Assembly (NCBI GenBank): GCA_947455205.1
Contig: CANGNF010000017.1
Span: 25,181 to 89,180, forward strand
Length of the DNA stretch: 64,000 nucleotides
Reading direction: 5' to 3'
Source: Acetobacteraceae bacterium
Lineage (GTDB): Bacteria > Pseudomonadota > Alphaproteobacteria > Acetobacterales > Acetobacteraceae
In this document: positions 14,542-23,845 of the stretch, in pieces
Layout: each line of letters opens with the position of its first letter
Position numbering within the stretch: position 1 is the stretch's first letter
Notes under the pieces: model-generated
Databases searched by the model: none
The model's input: only the letters and a program-made list of their open reading frames with translations
Told to the model about the DNA's origin: nothing
Translations under genes and position numbers: made by a program

Positions 14542-16410
14542 ATGCAACGTCGTTCCCTGCTCGGCGCCGGCCTCAGCGCTCCGTTCCTCCGCAGCCTGCC
14601 GGCCAGCGCGCAGGTCGCGCCCCCGGCCCGGCGCAGCCATGGCCTGGCGCTGCACGGCACGCCCGCGCTGCCGGCGGGGTTTCCGCATTGGCCCTGGGTG
14701 AATCCGGACGCGCCCAAGGGCGGCGAGATGGTGCGCTGGGCGCTGGGCAGCTTCGACAGCTTCAACCCCTTCGTGCTGCGCGGCACGCCCGGCGCCGGGC
14801 TGAACGCGCTGCAGAACGGCATCCTGTGGGAAAGCCTGCTGGAACGCTCCGCCGACGAGGCCAGTACCGCCTATTGCCACCTGGCCGCGGTGGTGGAGGT
14901 GGCGGCCGACCACACCTGGGTCGCCTTCGAGATCCGGCCCGAGGCGCGCTGGCACGACGGCAAGCCGGTGCTGGCCGAGGATGTCGCCTGGACCTTCAGC
15001 ACGCTGATGGAGAAGGGCCGACCACTGTACCGCGCCTATTGGGGCGACGTGGCCGAGGTGAAGGTGGAGAGCGCCCGCCGGGTGCTGTTCCGCTTCAAGA
15101 ATGGCGACAACCACGAGCTGCCAAGCGTGATCGGCGAACTGCCGGTGCTGCCGAAGCATTGGTGGGAAGGCCGCGACTTCAGCCGCCCGAGCCTTGACCT
15201 GCCGCTGGGCAGCGGGCCCTACCGGCTGGAGAAGTTCGAGCCGGGGCGCAGCATCACCTGGCGGCGGGTGGCGGATTACTGGGGCGCCAACCTGGGCACC
15301 CGCAAGGGCACCGCGAATTTCGACAGCATCCGCTACGAGTATTTTCGCGACAACACCGTGGCGCTGGAGGCCTTCAAGGCCGGACAGGTGGATCTGCGGC
15401 AGGAGAACATCGCCAAGGAATGGGCCACCGGCTACGACTTTCCCGCCGTGCGCCAAGGCCTGGTGAAGAAGGAGGAGCTGCGCCACCAGAACCCGACGGG
15501 CATGCAGAGCTTCACCATGAACCTGCGCCGCCCGCTGTTCCAGGACGCCAGGGTGCGGCAGGCGCTGGGGCTGGTGTTCGACTTCGAGTGGCTGAACGCC
15601 AACCTGTTCTACGGCAGCTACAAGCGGACCGAGAGCTACTTCCAGAACAGCGAGCTGGCCAGCAGCGGGCTGCCGCAGGGCCGCGAGCTGGAGATCCTGC
15701 AGAAGTATCGCGGCCGCGTGCCGGCCGAGGTCTTCACCACGCCGTACCGCGAGTCGGTGACCGATGGCAGCGGCAACAACCGCGACAACCTGCGCCGCGC
15801 GCTGGCCTTGCTGAAGGAAGTCGGCTGGGAGGTGAAGGAGCGCAAGCTGGTCAACGCCCAGGGCCAGCAATTCAGCTTCGAGATCCTGCTGGGCGAACCC
15901 AGCATGGAACGGCTGGCGCTGCCCTATGTGCAGTGGTTGCAGCGCATCGGTGTGGAGGCGCGGGTGCGTACCGTGGACCCCGCGCAGTACCAGGTGCGGT
16001 CGGATGCCTATGACTACGACATGACGGTGGACGTGATCGGCCAGAGCCTGTCGCCGGGCAATGAGCAGCGCGAGTTCTTCAGCTGCGCCAAGGCGCGGGA
16101 GCCGGGGGGGCGCAACACCGCCGGCATCTGCGACCCCGTGGTTGACGAGCTGATCGAGCTGGTGATCGCGGCGCCGGACCGCGAGGAGCTGGTGCAGCGG
16201 ACGCGGGCGCTGGACCGGGTACTGCTGTGGCACCGCTACGTGATCCCGATGTACCACTTGGCGGCGTATCGGCTGGCTTGGTGGGACAAGTTCGGCCGCC
16301 CCGCGCGCAACCCCAAGCACGGCCTGGGCGTGGAAGGCTGGTGGTGGGAGCCACAGCGTGCCGCCGCGGTGGAAGCCGGCAAGCGCAACGCCCCACCCGC
16401 GGCGCGGTAG
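14542..16410 (+). CDS. yejA: peptide ABC transporter substrate-binding protein (YejA type)
   Basis: 622 residues, the long form of SBP family 5. The N-terminus [20 protein letters not shown] ending at ASAQ looks like a Tat signal. YejA-type features include [32 protein letters not shown] and the long C-terminal lobe. In enterobacteria YejABEF imports oligopeptides and microcin C. It heads a four-gene importer operon, with yejB starting 5 nt after the stop. No strong ribosome site or promoter is seen; the 127-nt gap before it contains a GC-rich palindromic stretch (near 14430-14450) that may end the upstream unit. Confidence 0.9.
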   Translation: MQRRSLLGAGLSAPFLRSLPASAQVAPPARRSHGLALHGTPALPAGFPHWPWVNPDAPKGGEMVRWALGSFDSFNPFVLRGTPGAGLNALQNGILWESLLERSADEASTAYCHLAAVVEVAADHTWVAFEIRPEARWHDGKPVLAEDVAWTFSTLMEKGRPLYRAYWGDVAEVKVESARRVLFRFKNGDNHELPSVIGELPVLPKHWWEGRDFSRPSLDLPLGSGPYRLEKFEPGRSITWRRVADYWGANLGTRKGTANFDSIRYEYFRDNTVALEAFKAGQVDLRQENIAKEWATGYDFPAVRQGLVKKEELRHQNPTGMQSFTMNLRRPLFQDARVRQALGLVFDFEWLNANLFYGSYKRTESYFQNSELASSGLPQGRELEILQKYRGRVPAEVFTTPYRESVTDGSGNNRDNLRRALALLKEVGWEVKERKLVNAQGQQFSFEILLGEPSMERLALPYVQWLQRIGVEARVRTVDPAQYQVRSDAYDYDMTVDVIGQSLSPGNEQREFFSCAKAREPGGRNTAGICDPVVDELIELVIAAPDREELVQRTRALDRVLLWHRYVIPMYHLAAYRLAWWDKFGRPARNPKHGLGVEGWWWEPQRAAAVEAGKRNAPPAAR

Positions 16411-16415
16411 CAGCC

Positions 16416-17489
16416 TTGGGCGCCTATCTGCTGCGCCGGCTGGCGCTGATGCTGCCGACGCTGTTCGGCATCATCCTGATCAATTTCACCGTGGTGCAAT
16501 TCGCGCCGGGCGGGCCGGTGGAGCAGGCGCTGGCGGAATTGCGCGGCCGTGGCGGCGGCGTGCTGGAACGCGTGACCGGCGGCGCCGGCGAGGTGCGGCA
16601 GAGCGACCCGACGCTGCGCGGCGCCCAGGGCATCGACCCCGCTGTCGTGGAGGAGATCAAGCGCGCCTTCGGCTTCGACAAGCCGGCGCATGTGCGCTTC
16701 TGGGAGATGCTGAAGGGGTACCTGCGCTTCGACCTCGGCCAGAGCCTGTTCCAGGGGCGGGGCGTGGCGGAGCTGATCTTCGAGAAACTGCCGGTCTCGG
16801 TCTCGCTGGGGCTGTGGTCCACGCTGATCATCTACCTGGTCAGCATCCCCTTGGGCATCCGCAAGGCGGTGCGGGACGGGTCGGGGTTCGATCTCTGGAC
16901 CTCCGCCGTGGTGCTGGTGGGCTATGCCATTCCGGGGTTCCTGTTCGCCATCCTGCTGGTGGTGCTGTTCGCTGGTGGCAGTTTCGTGCAGTGGTTTCCG
17001 CTGCGGGGGCTACTCAGCGGCGGGATGGAGAATGCCGGCTTCCTGGCGCGCGCGCTGGATTACGCCTGGCACATGGTGCTGCCAACGGTGGCGCTGGTGA
17101 TCGGCGGCTTCGCCAGCCTGACCATGCTGACCAAGAACAGCTTTCTGGAGGAGATCAACAAGCAGTACGTGCTGACGGCGCGGGCCAAGGGCGCCGGCGA
17201 GCAGCGCGTGCTGTACGGCCACGTCTTCCGCAACGCCATGCTGCTGATCATCGCGGGGTTTCCGGCGGCCTTCATCGGCATCCTGTTCACCGGGGCCTTG
17301 CTGGTGGAGATCATCTTCTCGCTGGATGGGTTGGGGCTGCTGGGGTTCGATGCCGCCATCCGGCGCGACTATCCGCTAATGTTCGGCACGCTCTACGTCT
17401 TCACCCTGCTGGGCCTGGTGATGCAGATCGTCGGCGACTTCACCTACACGCTGGTGGACCCGCGCATCGACTTTGAGAGCCGCGGCTGA
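16416..17489 (+). CDS. yejB: peptide ABC transporter permease (YejB type)
   Basis: 357 residues from a TTG start at 16416, 5 nt after the yejA stop; no ATG or GTG exists in frame nearby, so expression probably depends on coupling. An N-terminal membrane segment ([20 protein letters not shown]) is followed by a ~100-residue periplasmic loop and five more segments. The BPD permease EAA-like loop ([20 protein letters not shown]) contacts the ATPase. It ends DPRIDFE, typical of YejB/DppB proteins. The TGA overlaps the yejE ATG by one base. Confidence 0.9.
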   Translation: MGAYLLRRLALMLPTLFGIILINFTVVQFAPGGPVEQALAELRGRGGGVLERVTGGAGEVRQSDPTLRGAQGIDPAVVEEIKRAFGFDKPAHVRFWEMLKGYLRFDLGQSLFQGRGVAELIFEKLPVSVSLGLWSTLIIYLVSIPLGIRKAVRDGSGFDLWTSAVVLVGYAIPGFLFAILLVVLFAGGSFVQWFPLRGLLSGGMENAGFLARALDYAWHMVLPTVALVIGGFASLTMLTKNSFLEEINKQYVLTARAKGAGEQRVLYGHVFRNAMLLIIAGFPAAFIGILFTGALLVEIIFSLDGLGLLGFDAAIRRDYPLMFGTLYVFTLLGLVMQIVGDFTYTLVDPRIDFESRG

Positions 17490-18520
17490 TGACACCGCTG
17501 AACCAGCGCCGGCTGGCGAATTTCCGCGGCAATCGGCGCGGCTGGGTCAGCCTGTGGGTGTTCCTCGGGCTGTTCGGGGTGACGCTGTTCGCCGAGTTCA
17601 TCGCCAACGACAAGCCGCTGCTGGTCTGGGTGGATGGCCGCGTGCTGGTGCCCGTTGTCCGCGACTATGCCGAGAGCGACGTGCTGGCCGATGGCCTGCC
17701 GACCGAGGCCGACTGGCATGACGAGACCCTGGTGCGGGAGGTCCGCGCCCGCGGTTGGATGCTGTGGCCGCTGGTGGAATACGACTACCGCACCGTGATC
17801 CGCGACCTGGGCCGGCCGTCTCCGGCGCCGCCCAGCTGGCGCAACCCGCTGGGCACCGACGACCAGGCGCGGGACGTGCTGGCGCGGGTGATCTACGGGC
17901 TGCGGCTGGCGATCCTGTTCGGGTTTTCGCTGACGCTGGCGTCGTCCGCCATCGGCATCGCGGCGGGTGCGGTGCAGGGCTTCTACGGCGGCACCACGGA
18001 TTTGCTGTTCCAGCGCTTCATCGAGGTCTGGTCCGGCATGCCGCAGCTGTACCTGCTGATCATCCTCGGCAGCATGATCCAGCCGGGCTTCTGGGTGCTG
18101 CTGCTGTTCCTGCTGGCCTTCAGCTGGATGGCGCTGACCGGCGTGGTGCGCGCCGAGTTCCTGCGCGGGCGCAACCTGGACTATGTGCGGGCGGCGCGGG
18201 CGCTCGGCGTTTCCGACCTGCGGCTGATGTGGCGGCACATATTGCCCAACGCCATGGTGGCGACGCTGACCTTCCTGCCCTTCATCCTTTCGGGCAGCGT
18301 GACCATCCTGGCCTCGCTGGACTTCCTCGGCTTTGGCTTTCCGCCGGGCTATCCCTCGCTGGGCGAGTTGCTGAGCCAGGGCAAGAGCAACCTGCAGGCG
18401 CCGTGGCTGGCCTTTACCGGTTTCCTCGTGCTCGGCGGCGTGCTGACGCTGCTGATCTTCATCGGCGAGGCCGTGCGCGACGCCTTCGACCCCAGGCGGC
18501 TGCCGGGCGGCATGCGCTGA
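17489..18520 (+). CDS. yejE: peptide ABC transporter permease (YejE type)
   Basis: 343 residues. It starts with the YejE hallmark LNQRRLANFRGNRRGWVSLW and a first membrane segment, then a long periplasmic insert (residues ~40-115) and five more segments. The ATPase-contact loop is VRAARALGVSDLRLMWRHIL. The ending FDPRRLPGGMR is as in DppC/OppC relatives. Both ends use one-base TGATG overlaps, with yejB and with the ATPase gene, so stoichiometric synthesis is expected. Confidence 0.92.
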   Translation: MTPLNQRRLANFRGNRRGWVSLWVFLGLFGVTLFAEFIANDKPLLVWVDGRVLVPVVRDYAESDVLADGLPTEADWHDETLVREVRARGWMLWPLVEYDYRTVIRDLGRPSPAPPSWRNPLGTDDQARDVLARVIYGLRLAILFGFSLTLASSAIGIAAGAVQGFYGGTTDLLFQRFIEVWSGMPQLYLLIILGSMIQPGFWVLLLFLLAFSWMALTGVVRAEFLRGRNLDYVRAARALGVSDLRLMWRHILPNAMVATLTFLPFILSGSVTILASLDFLGFGFPPGYPSLGELLSQGKSNLQAPWLAFTGFLVLGGVLTLLIFIGEAVRDAFDPRRLPGGMR

Positions 18521-20142
18521 TGGCGCCACCGATTCAGCCTGCCGCGCCCGCGGCGGTGACCCCCTTGCTGACGGTCGAAGACCTGCGCGTGGCCTTCAAC
18601 GGCCGCCAGGTGGTGCATGGCGTCTCCTTCCACGTGAACCCCGGGGAGACCGTGGCGCTGGTCGGCGAATCCGGCTCCGGCAAGTCCGTCACCGCGCTTT
18701 CCGCCCTGCGCCTGCTGCCGGCCGCCGGCGCCAACCCCAGCGGCAGCGTCCGGCTGGACGGCACCGAGGTGCTGGCCGCCGACGAGGCCGCGCTGCACCG
18801 GCTGCGCGGCGGCGTCGCCGGCATGGTCTTTCAGGAGCCGATGACCAGCCTGAACCCGCTGCACCATATTGGCCGCCAGGTGGGGGAGGCGATCACCCTG
18901 CATCGCCCCTTGGCCGGGGAGGCGCTGCGGGCGCGGGTGCTGGACCTGCTGCACCAGGCCGGCCTCGGCAATGCCGAGGAGCGGATGGGCGCCTACCCGC
19001 ACCAGCTTTCCGGCGGCCAGCGGCAACGGGTGATGATCGCTGGCGCCCTGGCCAACGACCCGAAGCTGCTGATCGCGGACGAGCCGACCACGGCGCTGGA
19101 CGTGACCATCCAGGCGCAGATCCTGGAGCTGCTGGAAAAGCTGAAGCGGGAGCGGCAACTGGCGCTGCTGCTGATCACGCACGACCTGGCCATCGTGCGG
19201 CGCCACGCGGACAGGGTGGTGGTGATGCAGCACGGCCTGGCGGTGGAGCAGGGGCCGACCGCCGAGGTCTTCGCCGCGCCGCGCCACGCCTATACGCGGA
19301 TGCTGTTGGCCACCCAGCCGCGCGGCCGCCCGGCACCGGTGCCCGCCGACGCCCAGCCGCTGCTGCGGGCCGAGGCGATGAAGGTGCACTTCCCCATCCG
19401 CCGCGGGCTGCTGCGGCGCGTGGTCGGCCAGGTTCGCGCGGTGGACGGTGTTTCGCTGGAGTTGCGGGAGGGCGAGACGCTGGGGCTGGTGGGCGAAAGC
19501 GGCTCCGGCAAGACCACGCTGGGCCTGGCGCTGCTGCGGCTGCAGGCCAGCACCGGCGCCATCAGCTTCGAGGGCCAGCGGATCGACGGGCTCTCGCCCA
19601 AGGCGATGCGGCCGCTGCGCGCGCGGATGCAGGTGGTGTTCCAGGACCCCTTCGGCTCGCTCTCGCCGCGGCTGTCGGCCGGGGAGATCGTCGGCGAGGG
19701 GCTGGAGGTGCATGCGCCCGGGCTGGACGCCGCCGCCCGCGCCACCCGCGTGGCCGAGGCATTGGCCGAGGTTGGCCTGGACCCCAGCGCGCGGGACCGC
19801 TACCCGCATGAGTTCAGCGGCGGCCAGCGCCAGCGCCTGGCCATTGCCCGCGCCCTGGTGCTGCAGCCCCGCCTGCTGGTGCTGGACGAGCCGACCAGCG
19901 CGCTCGACGTTTCCGTGCAGGCCCAGGTGGTGGACCTGCTGCGCGCGTTGCAGGCCCGGCACCGGCTGGCCTACCTGTTCATCAGCCACGACCTGCGGGT
20001 GGTCCGCGCCCTGGCGCATCGGATCATGGTGCTGAAGGATGGCCAGGTGGTGGAGGAAGGCGAGGCGGAGAGGCTGACGGCGGCACCGGTTCAGCCCTAT
20101 ACCCGCGCCTTGATGGCTGCGGCCTTCGATCTCAGCGCCTGA
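18520..20142 (+). CDS. yejF: peptide ABC transporter ATPase with two nucleotide-binding domains (YejF type)
   Basis: 540 residues containing two complete ABC ATPase domains. Each has Walker A GESGSGK, the signature LSGGQRQR (first) or FSGGQRQR (second), and Walker B followed by the EPT(T/S)ALDV loop. The fused layout is typical of YejF, whereas Opp/Dpp systems use two separate proteins. It powers the YejBE permease. The final codons and stop (AGC GCC TGA) lie inside the first of two tandem dispersed hairpin repeats. Confidence 0.94.
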   Translation: MAPPIQPAAPAAVTPLLTVEDLRVAFNGRQVVHGVSFHVNPGETVALVGESGSGKSVTALSALRLLPAAGANPSGSVRLDGTEVLAADEAALHRLRGGVAGMVFQEPMTSLNPLHHIGRQVGEAITLHRPLAGEALRARVLDLLHQAGLGNAEERMGAYPHQLSGGQRQRVMIAGALANDPKLLIADEPTTALDVTIQAQILELLEKLKRERQLALLLITHDLAIVRRHADRVVVMQHGLAVEQGPTAEVFAAPRHAYTRMLLATQPRGRPAPVPADAQPLLRAEAMKVHFPIRRGLLRRVVGQVRAVDGVSLELREGETLGLVGESGSGKTTLGLALLRLQASTGAISFEGQRIDGLSPKAMRPLRARMQVVFQDPFGSLSPRLSAGEIVGEGLEVHAPGLDAAARATRVAEALAEVGLDPSARDRYPHEFSGGQRQRLAIARALVLQPRLLVLDEPTSALDVSVQAQVVDLLRALQARHRLAYLFISHDLRVVRALAHRIMVLKDGQVVEEGEAERLTAAPVQPYTRALMAAAFDLSA

Positions 20143-20182
20143 TCGCCCGAGGTGGAACACTGAGGGCGTGAATCAGTCGCTC
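20135..20182 (+). repeat. dispersed nested-hairpin repeat, copy 2
   Basis: 48-bp copy overlapping the last codons and stop of yejF. It has the family flanks GCGCCTGATCG and GCGTGAATCAGTCGC and a shorter inner stem around GGTGGAACACT. It is followed 54 bp later by a near-identical copy. Confidence 0.75.
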
Positions 20183-20188
20183 AACGCG

Positions 20189-20236
20189 GCGCCTGATCGT
20201 CCGAGGTGGAACACCGAGGGCGTGAATCAGGCGCTC
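20189..20236 (+). repeat. dispersed nested-hairpin repeat, copy 3
   Basis: Tandem neighbour of copy 2, differing from it at only four positions. Here the outer arms are perfectly complementary (GCGCCTGAT with ATCAGGCGC) and the inner hairpin GGTG-GAA-CACC is intact. It lies between yejF and a small membrane-protein gene. Confidence 0.75.
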
Positions 20237-20295
20237 GAACTTACAGCGTGGCACGGCGGCGCCCCCGGGGCGGTACCGTGGCAGGATGGTGATGC

Positions 20296-20715
20296 GTGAG
20301 CGAGTTCGACCAGATGAAGATGCTGCTGAACGGCGGCGGCATGCGGCTTGGCATTGCCATCCGGCCGATGAACAGCCCGGGCAGCCCGGTCTACCACGCC
20401 ACCGAGAATGTCTGGCCGCCGGCGCTGGTGCTGGGCGGGTCGATGTTCGCCACCTGGGCGGTGCACTACTACCTGGGCTTTGCCGTGCTGGCGGTGGGCT
20501 GCTGGTGGTGGCTGGCCAAGTACCAGCCGAAGATCTCGGCGGCCGTGCATGAACGCACCGCCGCGCTGGTGCTGAACGACATCCGCGCCTTCGACGCGCT
20601 GTGGAAGAAGGGCGTGCTGAGCCTGATCGCCACCCAGCCGGACGGCACGCAGCAGGTTGCCACCAGGCGCGAGGACTGGCGCGCCTTCATTCGTCACTAC
20701 GCCGGAGAAAACTGA
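20296..20715 (+). CDS. small membrane protein of unknown function
   Basis: 139 residues from a GTG start at 20296, with AGGAT about 8 nt upstream. There is one long hydrophobic stretch (LVLGGSMFATWAVHYYLGFA continuing into VLAVGCWWWLA) that could be one or two membrane segments, then a cytoplasmic-looking tail with KYQPKISAAVHERTAALV and a C-terminal RREDWRAFIRHYAG. No known domain was recognised. The TGA overlaps the ATG of the dehydrogenase gene by one base, so they form one operon. Confidence 0.7.
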   Translation: MSEFDQMKMLLNGGGMRLGIAIRPMNSPGSPVYHATENVWPPALVLGGSMFATWAVHYYLGFAVLAVGCWWWLAKYQPKISAAVHERTAALVLNDIRAFDALWKKGVLSLIATQPDGTQQVATRREDWRAFIRHYAGEN

Positions 20716-21647
20716 TGGCGATTCTGCTTTCCACCAAGGCCAACGCGATGCAGGACTGGAAGCGCGCCCTGCTGGCGCTGGACCCGTCGCTGGACATCCG
20801 CATGTTCCCCGACGCCGGCGCGCCCGAGGATATCGAGGCGGCGGTGTGCTGGACCGCGCACGACATGGCGGAGCTGCGCCGCTACCCGAACCTGAAGCTG
20901 ATCGTCTCCATGGGCGCCGGGGTGGACCACCTGCTGCGCCCGCCGGGGCCGCCGCCGGGCATTCCGGTGGCGCGGCTGGTGGACCGGCTGCTGACCTCCG
21001 CGATGAGCGAGTGGGTGCTGCTGAACGTGCTGCGCTTCCACCGCCAGGATGGCGCCTACCGGGCGCAGCAGGCGGCGCGGGTGTGGGACGAGCTGCCGGC
21101 CCCGGCCACCGACGCGACGCGGATCGGCATTCTGGGCGTCGGAGCCCTGGGCAGCGATGCCGCGGGCAAGCTGGGCGCGCTGGGCTTTCGCGTGGCGGGT
21201 TGGAGCCGGCGGGAAAAGACGCTGCCGGGCGTGCAGGGCTTCCACGGCGCCGCCGGGCTGGACGCCATGCTGTCGCAGAGCGGCTTCCTGGTCTGCCTGC
21301 TGCCGCTGACCCCGGATACGCGCGGCATCATCAACGCCCGCACGCTGGCGCTGCTGCCGCGCGGCGCCTACGTGCTGAACGCCGCGCGCGGCGGCCATGT
21401 GGTGGATGCGGCGCTGCTGGCGGCGCTGGACAGCGGCCATGTCGCGGGCGCGGCGCTGGACGTGTTCGAGCCCGAGCCGCTGCCGGCGGACCATGCCTAC
21501 TGGGGCCACCCCAAGGTGGTGATGACGCCGCATGCGGCCAGCATCACCATCCCCGAAAGCGTCGCGCCGCAGGTGGTGGAGAATATCCGGCGCGCGCGGG
21601 AAGGCGCGCCGCTGATCAACCTGGTGGACTTCGCCGCCGGCTACTGA
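20715..21647 (+). CDS. D-isomer-specific 2-hydroxyacid dehydrogenase, GhrA-like glyoxylate/hydroxypyruvate reductase
   Basis: 310 residues. The NAD(P)-binding loop GVGALG is at residues 141-146 and a basic residue pair follows beta-2 (WSRREK), which suggests NADPH preference. The catalytic triad is R225 (NAARGG), E254 and H273 (TPHAAS). Short enzymes of this type reduce glyoxylate and hydroxypyruvate. It is coupled by a one-base overlap to the preceding small membrane-protein gene and is convergent with the MarR regulator gene. The exact substrate is an inference from family resemblance. Confidence 0.87.
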   Translation: MAILLSTKANAMQDWKRALLALDPSLDIRMFPDAGAPEDIEAAVCWTAHDMAELRRYPNLKLIVSMGAGVDHLLRPPGPPPGIPVARLVDRLLTSAMSEWVLLNVLRFHRQDGAYRAQQAARVWDELPAPATDATRIGILGVGALGSDAAGKLGALGFRVAGWSRREKTLPGVQGFHGAAGLDAMLSQSGFLVCLLPLTPDTRGIINARTLALLPRGAYVLNAARGGHVVDAALLAALDSGHVAGAALDVFEPEPLPADHAYWGHPKVVMTPHAASITIPESVAPQVVENIRRAREGAPLINLVDFAAGY

Positions 21648-21671
21648 GCCGGCCGGCGAGGCCCAGCCGGT

Positions 21672-22082
21672 TCAGCCGGCCTTGCGCGAGCCGCCGGCCT
21701 CGGCATTGGCGGCTTCGCCCGTCGCGGCCGGCATGTCGCGGGTGTTCTGCTCGGCTTCCACCATGATCTGGCGCATGTCGCGCAGGAAGGCGGTGCCCTT
21801 CAGCGTGCGCTGCACCAGGATGCTGCGGCGGTCCATCGGGTCCACCTTGCGGCGGGCCAGGTCCAGTTCGCCCAACCGATCCAGCGCGCGGGTGATCGCG
21901 GGCTTGGAGACGTTGAGCTCGGCCGCCAGGCCGCGCACGGTGTGCGGCCCGTCGGTCAGGTAGACCGTCAGGAACACGCCGAGCTGGCGCGCCGAGAGGT
22001 CCGGCCCGTCGCGTCGCACCAGGGCGACGACGGTATCTCTGAGAATGCCGACCAGCTGGTCGGGGTTGCTCTGCACAGCCAT
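21672..22082 (-). CDS. MarR-family transcriptional regulator
   Basis: 136 residues with a winged helix-turn-helix: LSARQLGVFLTVYLTDGPHT, then VRGLAAELNVSKPAITRALD as the recognition region, and a wing containing DPMDRRSILVQRT. The N- and C-terminal helices would make the dimer, as in MarR/EmrR proteins. The C-terminal ~20 residues are Ala/Gly-rich and probably disordered. Likely targets are its own promoter or neighbours (the aminopeptidase or the convergent dehydrogenase), but no operator was identified. Confidence 0.85.
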   Translation of the reverse strand: MAVQSNPDQLVGILRDTVVALVRRDGPDLSARQLGVFLTVYLTDGPHTVRGLAAELNVSKPAITRALDRLGELDLARRKVDPMDRRSILVQRTLKGTAFLRDMRQIMVEAEQNTRDMPAATGEAANAEAGGSRKAG

Positions 22083-22239
22083 GGTTCCTATCCCCTTGCC
22101 CTACCCGGCGCGGAATACCCAGACCGGCGCCGGCGAATCGGTACCGGGGTCGGAATGGGACTATTAAAACGGACGGATCGTGTACTCCCAGTCAAAAGAG
22201 CCGCACGGTCCGATTGGTTCCTGAGCGATCCCAGTTTCG

Positions 22240-23667
22240 TTACCGGGCCGCCCCGGGGATAACCCCGAGGAAGTCCTGTACGGCCTGGGCAAAGCTCCGC
22301 ATCGCCTGGGCTTCACCACCCTCCGGCCTGGCCGGTCGGGTCGTGTCGTTCCAGGCATATATGTCGGTATGGGCCCAGCGCAGCCCCGGCGTTACGAATC
22401 GTTGCAGGAAAAGTGCCGCAACTATCGCGCCCGCCATCGGCTTGCTGGACACGTTGTTCAAGTCGGCGACGTTACTCTCCAGCCACGAGTTATATGCCGG
22501 GTGCAACGGCAAACGCCATAAGGGCTCACCCATAGTTGTACCCGCCTGCAATACTATTTCCGCAAGCCTGTCATCGCTGGAGAACAGGGCTGGCAGGTCC
22601 GGCCCCAGCGCCACCCGGGCGGCACCGGTCAGGGTGGCGAAGTCCAGCAGCAGGTCCGGCTGCTGCTCGCCGGCGAAGGCCAGCAGGTCGGCCAGCACCA
22701 GGCGGCCCTCGGCGTCGGTATTGCCGACTTCCACCGTCAGCCCGGCGCGGGTACGCAGCACGTCCATCGGGCGGAAGCTGTCGCCGGAGACGCTGTTCTC
22801 CACCGCACCGACCAGCAGCAGCAGGCGGATCGGCAGGCGGCGCTGCATCAGCATTTCGGCCAGGCCAATGGCGACCGCGGCGCCGCCCATGTCCTTCTTC
22901 ATCCGCAGCATGGCGGCGGAGGGCTTCAGGTCCAGCCCGCCGGTGTCGAAGCAGACGCCCTTGCCGCACAGCGCCACCAGCGGGGCGCCGGGGGTGCCCC
23001 ATTCCAGCATGGCCACCCGCGGCGCGCGGGGGCTGCCCTGGCCCACGGCGTTCAGGCAGGGAAAGCCCTGGCGCAGCTCCTCGCCCTCGATCACGCGGCA
23101 GGCCGCGCCGTGCTCGGCGCCCAACTCCAGCACCGCCTGGGCCAGCTCGGCGGGGCCAAGGAGGTTGGCGGGGGTGTTGATCAGGTCCCGCACCCGCCAG
23201 GTGGCGCGCACGGTGGCCAGGGCGTCGCCGCAGCCGGGCGGCAATTCCAGCGTGGCGGGGGCGCGGTCCGCGGCCTTCAGCCGGCGGTAGCGATAGGCGC
23301 CCAGGCCCCAGCCCAGCGCCGCGACCTCCTGCTGCGCCGGGTTGCCGGCGAAGCGCCAATGGGTGCCGGCCGGCAGCGCGTAGGGCAGGGCGCCGAAGCT
23401 GGCGGGCGTGGCGGGCAGGTCGCCCAGGCCCAGCACGGCACCGGACATGCCGTCGCCACCGGGCAGCAGCAGCAGTTCCTGGGATCTCGCGGTGAAGCCG
23501 GCGGCTTGGACGAAGGCTGCTGCTGCGGTCGGCAGGCGGGTCAGCAGGGGCGCCAGGTCGGCCGGCGCGGCGCAGTACAACGGCAAGGTGGCGTTCAGAT
23601 CGGCCGCTTGCGCGAAGCACCGATCGACCGAGATAGTGTCAGGGCGAATCGTCATCCAGGCGCTCAT
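22240..23667 (-). CDS. M17-family leucyl aminopeptidase
   Basis: 475 residues. The metal/catalytic signatures are CGKGVCFDTGG (residues 234-244), MKKDMGGAAV and NTDAEGR (316-322), all diagnostic of M17 cytosol aminopeptidases that remove N-terminal residues using two metal ions in a hexamer. It is somewhat shorter than E. coli PepA, with a divergent N-terminal domain, like the PepB-type enzymes. The start may be ATG 23667 or 23655; neither has a clear ribosome site. It reads away from the polysaccharide exporter genes. Confidence 0.92.
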   Translation of the reverse strand: MSAWMTIRPDTISVDRCFAQAADLNATLPLYCAAPADLAPLLTRLPTAAAAFVQAAGFTARSQELLLLPGGDGMSGAVLGLGDLPATPASFGALPYALPAGTHWRFAGNPAQQEVAALGWGLGAYRYRRLKAADRAPATLELPPGCGDALATVRATWRVRDLINTPANLLGPAELAQAVLELGAEHGAACRVIEGEELRQGFPCLNAVGQGSPRAPRVAMLEWGTPGAPLVALCGKGVCFDTGGLDLKPSAAMLRMKKDMGGAAVAIGLAEMLMQRRLPIRLLLLVGAVENSVSGDSFRPMDVLRTRAGLTVEVGNTDAEGRLVLADLLAFAGEQQPDLLLDFATLTGAARVALGPDLPALFSSDDRLAEIVLQAGTTMGEPLWRLPLHPAYNSWLESNVADLNNVSSKPMAGAIVAALFLQRFVTPGLRWAHTDIYAWNDTTRPARPEGGEAQAMRSFAQAVQDFLGVIPGAAR

Positions 23668-23682
23668 AAGGTTCGTCGCGCA

Positions 23683-23706
23683 TGACAGATCATGGTTACG
23701 CTGTCA
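23683..23706. promoter_or_regulatory. inverted repeat TGACAG-N12-CTGTCA, possible operator
   Basis: Perfect 6-bp arms 12 nt apart, extending to 8 of 9 bp with flanking bases. It sits in the 178-nt region between the divergent aminopeptidase and ABC-exporter genes. The geometry fits a dimeric regulator site. No regulator is assigned. Confidence 0.35.
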
Positions 23707-23731
23707 CGCCAAAAAAAGGTTCATAGCGTCC

Positions 23732-23759
23732 TTTGCACCACGGTGTCGTCAGATATGCA
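23732..23759 (+). promoter_or_regulatory. possible promoter of the polysaccharide ABC exporter operon
   Basis: TTTGCA (23732-23737), 16-nt spacer, TATGCA (23754-23759), about 85 nt upstream of the permease ATG. Both boxes are imperfect, so this is a weak assignment. Confidence 0.3.
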
Positions 23760-23845
23760 TGATGGCCGCTCGGCATTCCCGCTGGCGTGGGGCGGGTTGC
23801 CATCGGCCCTTCCTGGCAACAGGGGGCTGGGCTATAGGCCGCGCC

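Noticed and set aside
22150..22210. TTGACT plus an AT-rich TTTTAAT on the minus strand as a promoter for the MarR gene.
   Set aside because: The spacing between boxes is about 20-21 nt, too long for a standard sigma-70 promoter; no better alternative was found.
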